Positions 1 through 5,958 of a DNA stretch of 6,820 nucleotides are shown here, one piece after another. The stretch spans positions 1-6,820 of the forward strand of contig JAQVKR010000150.1 of NCBI GenBank assembly GCA_028694565.1, written 5' to 3'. The DNA is from Gammaproteobacteria bacterium (GTDB lineage Bacteria; Pseudomonadota; Gammaproteobacteria; DSM-26407). A model generated the notes under the pieces. It was not told where the DNA came from. It saw nothing but the letters and a program-made list of their open reading frames with translations, and did no database searches. Every line of letters starts with the position of its first letter. The first letter of the stretch is position 1. A program made the position numbers and the translations under genes.

Positions 1-6
1 CCCTCC
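1..6 (-). promoter_or_regulatory. Possible Shine-Dalgarno for a gene beyond the left edge
   Basis: Read on the minus strand, the last six bases of the window are GGAGGG, a near-ideal Shine-Dalgarno core. It lies about 35 bp after the stop codon of the M14 deacylase gene and in the same direction. No terminator-like hairpin with a T tract lies in the intervening bases. This suggests that the operon continues with another gene starting a few bases outside the window. In GC-rich DNA such a hexamer can also occur by chance, so this is a weak call. Confidence 0.3.
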
Positions 7-40
7 GTGGCTGCGGGGCAACCGGACGCCCCGGGTCGGC

Positions 41-1060
41 TCAGGCCGAGGCGGCGGCCTGAACCGGGTCGATGCGCTCCATGACGTAGCAGAGGCAGTC
101 CTGGCGGATCACGGTGGCGTCGAGGGTCAGCATCGAGGGCATGAGCGGGCGCAGCAGCCGGACCTGGCCCTGGGCCAGGCCGAAGTAGCGGGCGGTCACA
201 TTGCGCCCCGCCTCGTCCACGGCGACCAGGCCCGTGCCCCGGGCTCCATCGGGCCGGGTGGCGAGCACCGTGTCGGCCGGCAGTTCACGGAAGTTCAGGT
301 GGTCCATGTCCCCCGGGAAGCAGAGGGACTCCCCGCACTCGCCGAAACCGAAGCGCAGACCCTGCTCCACCTCCACCCGGGCCACGGTGTGGAACAGATC
401 GAGGTCGTGGGCCGCCACCGGGTGCTCGGGCACGGCCGCCAGGCGCAGGCAGGCATCGAGAAAGGCGGTGGCGCGCTCCACCCCCAGGGGATCGCGGGAC
501 TTGCCGCACTCCAGGGTCACCGCCGGGCACAGCTCGGCGAAGGCCCGCGACTGCACCGTGTCCGGCTGGGTGAAGTAGACGACGGTGCGGCCGAACAACG
601 CCGCCAGGTGCAGGAACCGGTGATCCAGGCGGTTGACGCAGCCGTAGTGGGGATTGACCCCGGTGTTGTTGTGCACGTCGACGCTGACGAAAGGGCGGCG
701 CGGGCGCATCTCCTCGATGACCCGGCGGGCCATGGCATGCTCGGCGGTGGGGCCGGGCTTCCAGATGCGGTTGAAGTCGGGCTGCCCGGGCAGATGGCGG
801 AGCCCATCGCGGGCGGCGGCCACGTTGCCGATGAAGACCGACAGCGCGCGGGGCAGTTCCACCCCCACGTAGCGGCGCAGCAGCGCCTGCAGGGCCAGCA
901 GGCCGCTGACCTCGTTGCCATGCAGCAGGGTGGAGACGAACAGCGGCTGCTCCCGGCGTCCGGGAAGATGGATCAGGGTCGGGCCGCCGAGCACTCCATG
1001 CAGGTCGAGCGGATCCGCATCCAGCAGCCCCGGCGGGAGGCGGTCGAGGACGGTCAGCAT
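41..1060 (-). CDS. Succinylglutamate desuccinylase/aspartoacylase-like M14 zinc deacylase
   Basis: This is a 339-aa protein of the AstE/AspA branch of the M14 zinc carboxypeptidase superfamily, which hydrolyses the amide bond of N-acylated amino acids or related small molecules. Visible motifs are HGNE at residues 47-50 (zinc ligands H47 and E50), GNV followed by DFNR near 78-98 (substrate carboxylate-binding N/R pair), DVHNN at 128-132 (third zinc ligand H130) and TLECG at 182-186 with the probable catalytic glutamate E184. The C-terminal third should form the family's beta-rich domain. Length is typical. An ATG four codons upstream (1072) is possible, but the ATG at 1060 has GGGGAG just before it and overlaps the ligase stop as ATGCTGA, implying translational coupling. 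The substrate is unknown. The neighbouring GCS2 ligase suggests that it cleaves or trims a related amide. I would not name it astE or aspA, because arginine-succinyltransferase genes are absent here. Confidence 0.88.
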   Translation of the reverse strand: MLTVLDRLPPGLLDADPLDLHGVLGGPTLIHLPGRREQPLFVSTLLHGNEVSGLLALQALLRRYVGVELPRALSVFIGNVAAARDGLRHLPGQPDFNRIWKPGPTAEHAMARRVIEEMRPRRPFVSVDVHNNTGVNPHYGCVNRLDHRFLHLAALFGRTVVYFTQPDTVQSRAFAELCPAVTLECGKSRDPLGVERATAFLDACLRLAAVPEHPVAAHDLDLFHTVARVEVEQGLRFGFGECGESLCFPGDMDHLNFRELPADTVLATRPDGARGTGLVAVDEAGRNVTARYFGLAQGQVRLLRPLMPSMLTLDATVIRQDCLCYVMERIDPVQAAASA

Positions 1061-2488
1061 AAAACTCCCCATTCATGCACGGGCAGTCCCTGCTGCTGGT
1101 GCTCGAGGTAGGCCAGGGTGAGGGCCTCCATGTCGCGCCCATGGCGGGCGGCATAGTCGAGCTGCCACTGGGCGCCCGTGCGCCCGGTGCGGGTGCGCGC
1201 CGCGATGATATCCAGGTACGCGTCCACATCACCGGCGTCTATGTCGAGCCGCTGCAGGCCCACGCGGGCGAGCGGCAGAAGCGTCTCCAGCACCAGGGCG
1301 CGCAGCGGCGCCTCGCGCCCGTCGAGCCAGCGCACGTTGGCGGCCAGGCCATGGCGGGCGGCGGCGTAGAAGTTCTCCCGCGCCGCCTGGAAATCGAGGC
1401 GCGCCTCGGGCGGCTCGGGCGCGGCGGCGAGCGCCTGCGCCAGGCCGTAGTAGAAGGCGGCGTTGGCGATGGCGTCCGGAACGCTGGGACCGGCCGGGAT
1501 GACCCGGTGCTCGATGCGCAGGTGCGGCGTGCCATCCCCGTCGAAGCCGATGAGCGGCCGTATCCAGCGCCAGATGGTGCCGTTGTGGAGTCGCAGGTGA
1601 TAGAGCCGCTCGGGCGGCCCGGACTCGCACATGGGCAGGAGCACAGGATAGCAGTCCCGGTTCTCGGCGAACAACTCGAACAGGCTCTCGCGCACGTAGC
1701 CGCTGCCGAAGGTGACCCGCGGGTTGGGGCCGCCGCCGGCCGCCTCCCCGCCCACCGCCACCGCCTGCTCGAAGACCGGTACGCGGGTCTCCTGCCACAG
1801 CTCGCGGCCGAACAGGAACGGCGAGTTGGCGGCCACCGCCAGGGTCGGCGCGGCGGCCACCACCGAGGCGTTGAACAGGCGCGCGGCGGAGGCCTCCGGG
1901 GTTTGCAGATGGAGCTGGAAGGAGGTGGTGGCCGCTTCCAGCATCACGTCGGGCTGGCGGATGCGAAGCAGCTCCGCGCCGCGCACCTCCAGCTCCAGGG
2001 GCCGGCCCTGGCAGGCGCAGCACCTGCTCGTTGAGGGCGCGGTAGCGCTGCAGGGGGGACATGCTGTGCAGCCCGAGATCCTCCTCGCGCAGGCTGGGCA
2101 GGGTGCCGATCATGGCCAGCCTGGAGCCGAAGCGGGCCGCCACCTCGTTGCACCGGGCCCAGACGGCATCGAGGGAATCGCGCATCCGCCCCAGCGCCGC
2201 TCCCTCCAGCGCCCGCTGGCGGGTATTGATTTCGACGTTGTAGACGGAGAGCTCGGGAACCACCAGCGGGCTGCCGAGCGCATCGAGGTACTCGGCATTC
2301 ATGGCCGCGGGCCGCCCGTCGGCGCTCACCAGCCAGGCCTCCAGCTCGAATCCCGCCACACAGCCGGCGGTATCGAAGCGCGCCTCCCGGAACCAGGTCT
2401 CGAGCAGTGCGGTCTCCTCCGTCAGCCGGGTCCCGAACTGCTCGAAATCCTGGCGCCGGAACCGGCTCGTACTGATCTCCTGGCCCAT
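1054..2488 (-). pseudogene. GCS2-family glutamate-cysteine ligase-like carboxylate-amine ligase, frameshifted
   Basis: The family comprises ATP-dependent ligases that join a carboxylate (typically the glutamate gamma-carboxyl) to an amine. Reading from ATG at 2488 gives 159 residues with the metal-binding GFELEAW (46-52), YNVEIN (83-88) and SPLQRYRALNEQVL (144-157). At about 2011 the frame changes. The next frame continues QGRPLELEVRGAELL and carries EAATTSFQLHLQ, AANSPFLFGRELW and HLRIEHRVIPAG, all typical of GCS2 proteins, down to a stop at 1054. Joined, the two halves make about 477-478 aa, a normal length. Both frames are otherwise open and well conserved, so the lesion is either recent or a sequencing error. 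Unshifted, translation would run in a nonsense frame to 1229. The start was chosen because recognisable sequence begins there; only a weak GCGGGG-type ribosome site precedes it. The true substrate is unknown, and this is not necessarily the glutathione-pathway enzyme. Confidence 0.85.
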
Positions 2489-2593
2489 GCCCGCCCCGCT
2501 TCGTGTCGTATTGTTGTATGGCTGCCGTGGCCGCCCCCATCGGCGTTTCACCGCATGGCCGTCGGCAACGTCGCTACAGTGGCCCGCTCTGGT

Positions 2594-2599
2594 TAGAAT
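2594..2599 (+). promoter_or_regulatory. Possible -10 box for mobAB
   Basis: TAGAAT matches the sigma-70 -10 consensus at five of six positions and lies 43 bp before the mobA start in the divergent spacer. At a spacing of 17 bp the upstream hexamer is TCGCTA, a poor -35, so the call rests on the -10 and its location alone. Confidence 0.3.
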
Positions 2600-2627
2600 G
2601 TTGCCCTTCAACACCCTGCAGGGCAAC
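2600..2627 (+). repeat. Inverted repeat in the mobA leader
   Basis: GTTGCCC (2600-2606) and GGGCAAC (2621-2627) are perfect 7-bp inverted arms separated by 14 bp. The right arm overlaps a 10-bp perfect palindrome, CCCTGCAGGG (2614-2623). The structure ends 14 bp before the mobA ATG and directly follows the TAGAAT box. It may be an operator for a dimeric regulator or a leader hairpin close to the weak ribosome site (GGAAAA). There is no T tract, so it is not a terminator. Confidence 0.4.
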
Positions 2628-2641
2628 GGAAAATCAACGCC

Positions 2642-3253
2642 ATGGGCAAGACCGGCATCACGGGCATCATCCTCGCCGGCGGGCGCGGCACCCGCATGGG
2701 CGGGCGCGACAAGGGGCTGGTGGCGCTGGCGGGCCGTCCGCTGGCGGCGCACGTGGTGGACCGCCTGCGACCCCAGGTTGACACCATCGTCATCAGCGCC
2801 AACCGCAACCGCGAGCGCTATGCCGGCCTGGGCTACCCGGTCGCCGCCGATGCCGCGCCCGATTTCCCCGGCCCGCTGGCGGGCATCGCCAGCGCCGGCG
2901 CCGTGGCGCGGACACCGTGGCTGCTGGTCACCCCCTGCGACACGCCGCGCCTGCCCGCCGATCTGGCGCAACGCCTGCTGGAGGCCTGCGCGGCCGGGCA
3001 CCGCCCCCTCGCCGTGGCCCACGACGGCGCACGCCTGCAGCCACTGTTCCTGCTGCTGCGGCGGGAGTTGCTGGCCGACCTGGCCGCCTTCCTCGCCGGG
3101 GGCGGGCGCGCCGTCTACCGCTGGCTGGATTCACAGCAGCCCGCGCGGGCCGATTTCTCCGACTGCCCGGCCGCCTTCGGAAATCTCAACGCCCCCGGCG
3201 ATGATGATCGCCTGGCGGCTCACCACACGACCGAGGATACGATTCACACATGA
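2642..3253 (+). CDS. mobA: Molybdenum cofactor guanylyltransferase MobA
   Basis: MobA transfers GMP from GTP to molybdopterin-bound molybdenum, giving Mo-molybdopterin guanine dinucleotide, the cofactor of DMSO-reductase-family enzymes such as nitrate reductases and formate dehydrogenases. It is cytoplasmic. The 203-aa product has the nucleotidyltransferase signature LAGGRGTRMGGRDKGL at 11-26 (nucleotide-binding loop and the catalytic-site lysine), ISANRN at 51-56, DFPGPLAGI at 74-82, the metal-binding TPCDTPRLP at 97-105 (D100), QPLF at 133-136 and the C-terminal FGNLNAPGD. Length fits the family (E. coli MobA is about 194 aa). The ATG at 2642 is the only start that retains the whole N-terminal beta strand; the preceding GGAAAA is a weak ribosome site. 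The stop overlaps the mobB start as ATGA, so the two genes are almost certainly cotranscribed and translationally coupled. The last 15 or so residues are poorly conserved. Confidence 0.95.
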   Translation: MGKTGITGIILAGGRGTRMGGRDKGLVALAGRPLAAHVVDRLRPQVDTIVISANRNRERYAGLGYPVAADAAPDFPGPLAGIASAGAVARTPWLLVTPCDTPRLPADLAQRLLEACAAGHRPLAVAHDGARLQPLFLLLRRELLADLAAFLAGGGRAVYRWLDSQQPARADFSDCPAAFGNLNAPGDDDRLAAHHTTEDTIHT

Positions 3254-3786
3254 GTGATCTCGACGCCCCCGTGCCGCTGCTGGGCTTCGCCGCCTGGAGC
3301 GGCACGGGCAAGACCACGCTGCTGTGCGCCGTGCTGCCCCACCTGCGCCTGGCGGGACTGCGGGTGGGTCTGGTGAAGCACGCCCATCATCACTTCGACA
3401 TCGACCATCCGGGCAAGGACAGCTACGAGTTGCGCCAAGCGGGCGCCGGCCAGGTGCTGGTGGCCTCGCGCCACCGCTGGGCGCTCATCAGGGAGACACC
3501 CGGGTGCGGCGACGACCCGGCGCTCGATGCGCTCATCGGGCAACTGGATCTCGGCCGGCTCGATCTGGTGCTGGTGGAAGGATTCCGCCACCTGCGCTTC
3601 CCCAAGATCGAACTGCACCGGCCCGCGCTGGGCAAGCCGCTGCTCTACCCCGACGACGACTCCATCATCGCCATCGCCCACGACGGGTCGATCGATCCCC
3701 CCCCCGCCATCCCCAGCCTCTCCATCAACGAACCGGAAGCGGTGGCGGAGCTCGTCATTCGCTACGTCAGGGAGTGGAACCGCTAG
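3250..3786 (+). CDS. mobB: Molybdopterin-guanine dinucleotide biosynthesis adaptor MobB
   Basis: This is a small P-loop GTP-binding protein that assists MobA in molybdenum cofactor guanylylation; MobB is helpful but not essential in E. coli. The 178-aa product shows a Walker A loop AAWSGTGKTTL at 14-24, the MobB signature GLVKHAHHHFDIDHPGKDSYELR spread over 40-62, GAGQVLVAS at 65-73, and a Walker B-like strand LVLVEGFRH at 106-114 with acidic E110. Length is normal for stand-alone MobB. It begins in an ATGA overlap with mobA; GAGGA about 12 bp upstream is a distant ribosome site, so coupling to mobA translation is likely. A run of nine C residues (3697-3705) encodes three prolines at about 150-152 and is a possible slippage site, although the frame is intact here. 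No clear terminator follows the stop. Confidence 0.95.
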   Translation: MSDLDAPVPLLGFAAWSGTGKTTLLCAVLPHLRLAGLRVGLVKHAHHHFDIDHPGKDSYELRQAGAGQVLVASRHRWALIRETPGCGDDPALDALIGQLDLGRLDLVLVEGFRHLRFPKIELHRPALGKPLLYPDDDSIIAIAHDGSIDPPPAIPSLSINEPEAVAELVIRYVREWNR

Positions 3787-3835
3787 ACGGGTCGCCCAGC
3801 AGCGCCGGCAGCGCCTTTCACCGGACCGGTTCCTG

Positions 3836-3870
3836 TTGTCCACAAATCCTGTGGATAACTTTGTGGATGC
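3836..3870. promoter_or_regulatory. Cluster of three DnaA-box-like 9-mers
   Basis: Within 35 bp lie TTGTCCACA (3836-3844, one mismatch to TTATCCACA), TGTGGATAA (3850-3858, the exact reverse complement of TTATCCACA) and TGTGGATGC (3862-3870, two mismatches in reverse orientation). The first two face each other, so TCCACA and TGTGGA form a 6-bp dyad with a 5-bp spacer. The cluster starts 49 bp after mobB in otherwise non-coding DNA. An exact DnaA box with two near copies suggests a DnaA-binding locus: an origin-like site, a DnaA-titration or DnaA-recharging site, or DnaA control of a neighbour. There is no dnaA, dnaN, mnmG or rep gene in the window to support an origin directly. Confidence 0.55.
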
Positions 3871-3902
3871 CTTGCGGAAACATGACGCAAATGCCCGCCA
3901 GC

Positions 3903-3941
3903 CGGTCGGCCGCAACAAATTGGTCAAAATTTGACCGACCG
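3903..3941. repeat. Nested inverted repeats, possible operator
   Basis: GGTCAAAATTTGACC (3922-3936) is a palindrome with 7-bp perfect arms around one central base. A second pair of arms, CGGTCGG (3903-3909) and CCGACCG (3935-3941), partly overlaps it. The inner palindrome has the size and symmetry of a site for a dimeric helix-turn-helix regulator. Its right half, TTGACC, also resembles a -35 box, but the hexamer 17 bp downstream (GGAAAT) is a poor -10. No T tract follows, so it is not an intrinsic terminator. Confidence 0.4.
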
Positions 3942-3956
3942 AATGGTTCATCCGGA

Positions 3957-3969
3957 AATCAACAACTTA
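3957..3969 (+). promoter_or_regulatory. Perfect IHF consensus match
   Basis: AATCAACAACTTA fits the IHF core consensus WATCARNNNNTTR at every defined position. It lies in the AT-richer island about 90 bp from the DnaA-box cluster and just after the palindrome. In proteobacteria IHF bends DNA at origins, at DnaA-regulatory loci and at activator-dependent promoters. The match is seen directly; that it is bound is inference. Confidence 0.4.
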
Positions 3970-4159
3970 CACGATCATCATCACTGAATCCCGGAGGCGG
4001 TTTCCGGTGCGTGACCGTTGCATGACGGTGCGGGGCGGGATGTGCAAAAAACCGCTGTATGCCACAACCGGCGGGCGATGGTTCGCACGGGGACGCGGGC
4101 ACAGCGCCGAGGCGCCTGAACAGACAGGGAAAAAGCCGAACCGCGGCGGAACCCGGAAC

Positions 4160-4186
4160 GGGATGCGGGGGATCGCCGGGGCGGGG
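4160..4186 (+). other. Potential G-quadruplex motif, plus strand
   Basis: Four G runs of three to five bases (4160-4162, 4167-4171, 4178-4181, 4183-4186) are separated by loops of 4, 6 and 1 bases, meeting the standard G3+/N1-7 rule. In GC-rich non-coding DNA this can arise by chance. Confidence 0.3.
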
Positions 4187-4239
4187 AGGACAACCCGGAT
4201 TCATGGACCGTCCCGGCACCACCCCGGGCTTGATCGGCG

Positions 4240-4265
4240 CCCCGCCCGAGGGCCCGCCCCTTCCC
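4240..4265 (-). other. Potential G-quadruplex motif, minus strand
   Basis: Five C runs of three or four bases (4240-4243, 4245-4247, 4253-4255, 4257-4260, 4263-4265) with loops of 1 to 5 bases give a compact five-run G-quadruplex motif on the complementary strand. It lies about 50 bp from the plus-strand motif. Confidence 0.3.
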
Positions 4266-4302
4266 GGCGGCCATGGGCCGGCACATTCACCGGCGACGAT
4301 GG

Positions 4303-4311
4303 TGCTAACAT
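4303..4311 (+). promoter_or_regulatory. Possible extended -10 for the metallo-hydrolase gene
   Basis: TGCTAACAT has the TGN extension and four of six -10 matches, and lies 92 bp before the chosen ATG. No good -35 is present at the usual spacing, which extended -10 promoters can tolerate. This is the only promoter-like element I found close upstream. Confidence 0.22.
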
Positions 4312-4403
4312 GAGGCCCGAGCTCCGTCACCGACCGCGTCCATGCGCAACCCGATGCCGTCCGATGAATGCGAACCGCCCGCCCCGTTGCCGGCATCGCC
4401 GTC

Positions 4404-5423
4404 ATGAAGCCGCTCATCCATCCGCGGCTGGTCAACGGCCCTTTCGGCGATCCGGGGCTCTACGTGGAGCTGCTGTTCGAGCATCGCGCCCTGCTCTTCG
4501 ATCTCGGCGACATCCGTGCGCTCGCACCGCGCCAGCTGCTGCGTGTCAGCGACGTGTTCGTTTCCCACACCCACATGGATCATTTCATCGGCTTCGATCA
4601 CCTGCTGAGAATCCTGCTCGGGCGCGGGCGGAGCGTGCGCCTCTACGGACCCCAGGGCTTCATTGCCCAGGTGGAGCACCACCTCCGCGGCTACACCTGG
4701 AACCTGGTGGGCAACTACACCGAGGAGCTGGTTTTCGAGGTGACCGAGATCCTGAACCCGGCCATGGCGCGACGCGCGCGATTCGCCTGCCGCAGCGGCT
4801 TTCGCCGGGAGGCGGACGCCGGAGTGGAGCTGACCGGCGGCATGCTGCTGGCGGAGGACGCCATCGAGGTGAGCTGCGCGCCGCTGGATCACGGCACGCC
4901 GAGCCTCGCCTTCAGGCTCGCCGAGACCACCCACCTCAATGTCTGGAAGGACCGGCTGCAGGCGCTGGGACTGCCCACCGGCGGCTGGCTGCGCGATCTG
5001 AAAGCGGCGGTGCGCGCCGGCGCGCCGCCCGGGACTCCCATCACCATTCGCTGGCGCGAGGACGGCGCGCCGCGCACGGCCCGCCACACGCTCGGCTGGC
5101 TGCGTGACACCCTGCTGCACGAGGCTCCCGGGCAGACGCTGGCCTACGTGGCCGACTGCGCGGCCACCGACGCCAATGCCGGGCGCATCGTGGCCATCGC
5201 CCGCGCCGCCGACTGGCTGTGCATCGAGTGCACGTTCCTGGAGGAGGATCGGGAACACGCCACGCGCAAGTTTCACCTCACCGCCGCCGATGCCGGACGG
5301 CTGGCCCGCGAGGCGGGCGTGAAGCGGATCATCCCCTTCCACTTCTCACCCAAGTACGAGGCGCGGCCGGAGGCCCTGGAGGCGGAGCTCTACGCGGCGT
5401 TCCTGGGAGCGGCCGGGGAGTAG
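4404..5423 (+). CDS. RNase Z-like metallo-beta-lactamase-fold hydrolase
   Basis: This is a zinc-dependent hydrolase of the metallo-beta-lactamase superfamily, closest in motif layout to ribonuclease Z, the tRNA 3'-processing endonuclease. In the 339-aa product the signature HTHMDH occupies 55-60 (two-metal site). Further probable ligands are H163 in LDHG, D251 in YVADC, and H313 in PFHFSPKY; H291 in KFHLTAADAG also fits the RNase Z pattern. The segment 180-245 is an insert rich in charged and Gly residues, where RNase Z proteins vary. An in-frame ATG 12 codons earlier (4368) exists. I prefer 4404 because the conserved family sequence (MKPLIHPRLVNGPF) begins there; neither start has a clear ribosome site. 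The true substrate is uncertain: RNA, cyclic nucleotide or other phosphodiester. It stands alone and converges on the next gene with a 50-bp gap. Confidence 0.85.
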   Translation: MKPLIHPRLVNGPFGDPGLYVELLFEHRALLFDLGDIRALAPRQLLRVSDVFVSHTHMDHFIGFDHLLRILLGRGRSVRLYGPQGFIAQVEHHLRGYTWNLVGNYTEELVFEVTEILNPAMARRARFACRSGFRREADAGVELTGGMLLAEDAIEVSCAPLDHGTPSLAFRLAETTHLNVWKDRLQALGLPTGGWLRDLKAAVRAGAPPGTPITIRWREDGAPRTARHTLGWLRDTLLHEAPGQTLAYVADCAATDANAGRIVAIARAADWLCIECTFLEEDREHATRKFHLTAADAGRLAREAGVKRIIPFHFSPKYEARPEALEAELYAAFLGAAGE

Positions 5424-5473
5424 GACCATCTGCGCCCGTGCCGCGCGGCGGCGGGGCGATCCCGGCGGCGTAC

Positions 5474-5827
5474 TCAGAGCAGCTGCATCTCCTGCTCGTC
5501 CTCGAGCTTGAACAGCTGCTTGGTGATGCCTATGGCCACGGTGGCGAAGTTGTCGATATCGCTCAGCCCATCGCTGCTGCCGAGCACCTTCTCGCCGCTG
5601 GCGGCGATTACCCGCAGCCGGTGGGAGCCCTGTTCCCGCTCGCCCGGGGGATTCGCCTCGCTGGTGACGAACAGGTCCGGCCGCGCCTCGCCGTCCCGGG
5701 TCAGGGCCATGATCCAGGTGTAGTCGCGGCCGTCGAGGCTGGCCACCTCGCCGAGCACCACCAGTCCGTACTCGCCGAGCTGGTAGCGCCGCTTGGGAAT
5801 TGCTGTGCCGATACGGGGTGCGTCCAT
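5474..5827 (-). CDS. Conserved hypothetical protein, 117 aa
   Basis: I do not recognise a named family or function. The start at 5827 is well supported: GGAGAG lies 7 bases upstream of the ATG. The protein has no signal peptide or membrane segment and looks like a small soluble, mostly beta domain. Alternating hydrophobic stretches (YGLVVLGEVASL, YTWIMALTRDG, DLFVTSEANP, HRLRVIAASGEKVLGSS) are followed by an acidic C-terminal helix (ITKQLFKLEDEQEMQLL). The N-terminal IPKRRYQLGEY is basic. Composition and codon use match the neighbours, which argues for a real gene rather than chance. It converges with the hydrolase gene and diverges from the acetyltransferase gene. No clear terminator separates the convergent stops. 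Confidence 0.75.
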   Translation of the reverse strand: MDAPRIGTAIPKRRYQLGEYGLVVLGEVASLDGRDYTWIMALTRDGEARPDLFVTSEANPPGEREQGSHRLRVIAASGEKVLGSSDGLSDIDNFATVAIGITKQLFKLEDEQEMQLL

Positions 5828-5951
5828 CCTCGGTCTCTCCAGGCAGGGTCACTCCGGGTGGATTGAAACACAGCCGCGCCATCGGCCGCCACCGGCCCGG
5901 AGCCGGATAAAACCCCACCGGGCATCCCTCTTTCCCCGGGCGCCAAGCCGC

Positions 5952-5957
5952 TACAAT
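5952..5957 (+). promoter_or_regulatory. -10-like box at the left edge of the inserted element
   Basis: TACAAT matches the sigma-70 -10 at five of six positions within GCTACAATT. It ends one base before the 270-bp inverted-repeat element. If the element is removed and its terminal TA counted once, the box lies 7 bases from the ATG of the acetyltransferase gene. It may therefore be that gene's original promoter, producing a nearly leaderless mRNA. No convincing -35 is visible. Confidence 0.3.
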
Positions 5958-5958
5958 T

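Larger units (their letters stand above)
3787..4403. other. 617-bp intergenic stretch between mobB and the metallo-hydrolase gene
   Basis: No open frame here has convincing coding character. Those on both strands (for example 4059-4313 plus, 3981-4286 minus) are low-complexity, rich in Arg, Gly and Pro, and resemble no protein I know. The first 200 bp are AT-richer than the flanking genes and hold the DnaA-box cluster, a nested palindrome and an IHF-type site. The part from about 4020 to 4300 is again very GC-rich, with G-quadruplex motifs on both strands. No tRNA or recognisable structured RNA was seen. The length is unusual next to the otherwise tight gene spacing. Confidence 0.6.

Noticed and set aside
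1075..2034. Long plus-strand open frame opposite the ligase gene
   Set aside because: It lies antisense to clear GCS2 motifs. Its translation is Gly/Arg/Gln-rich with no recognisable domain, as expected from stop-poor GC-rich DNA.
1229..3022. Single 597-codon minus-strand frame spanning the ligase start and mobA
   Set aside because: Only residues encoded from 2488 to 2012 are ligase sequence. Upstream it is antisense to mobA, and after the frameshift it is out of frame with the conserved C-terminal half.
3820..3830. Palindrome ACCGG-A-CCGGT after mobB as a terminator
   Set aside because: One central base cannot form a hairpin loop without losing pairs, and the following bases (TCCTGTTGT) are not a T tract.
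3244..3951. Minus-strand 235-codon frame covering mobB and the DnaA-box cluster
   Set aside because: It is antisense to a well-supported mobB and has no recognisable protein features.
3787..4403. Chromosomal oriC as a firm call for the intergenic stretch
   Set aside because: Only one exact DnaA box is present, there is no strongly AT-rich unwinding segment, and none of the usual origin neighbours is in the window. It is kept as a hypothesis only.
4007..5107. Plus-strand 366-codon frame before and across the metallo-hydrolase gene
   Set aside because: It is a +1 shadow of the hydrolase frame, with Arg/Pro/Ala-rich low-complexity translation and no motif.
5433..5458. GC-rich stem (CGCCC/GGGCG around GCCGCGCGGC) between convergent stop codons
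   Set aside because: It is tempting as a bidirectional terminator, but no T tract follows on either strand and such short GC stems are expected by chance here.
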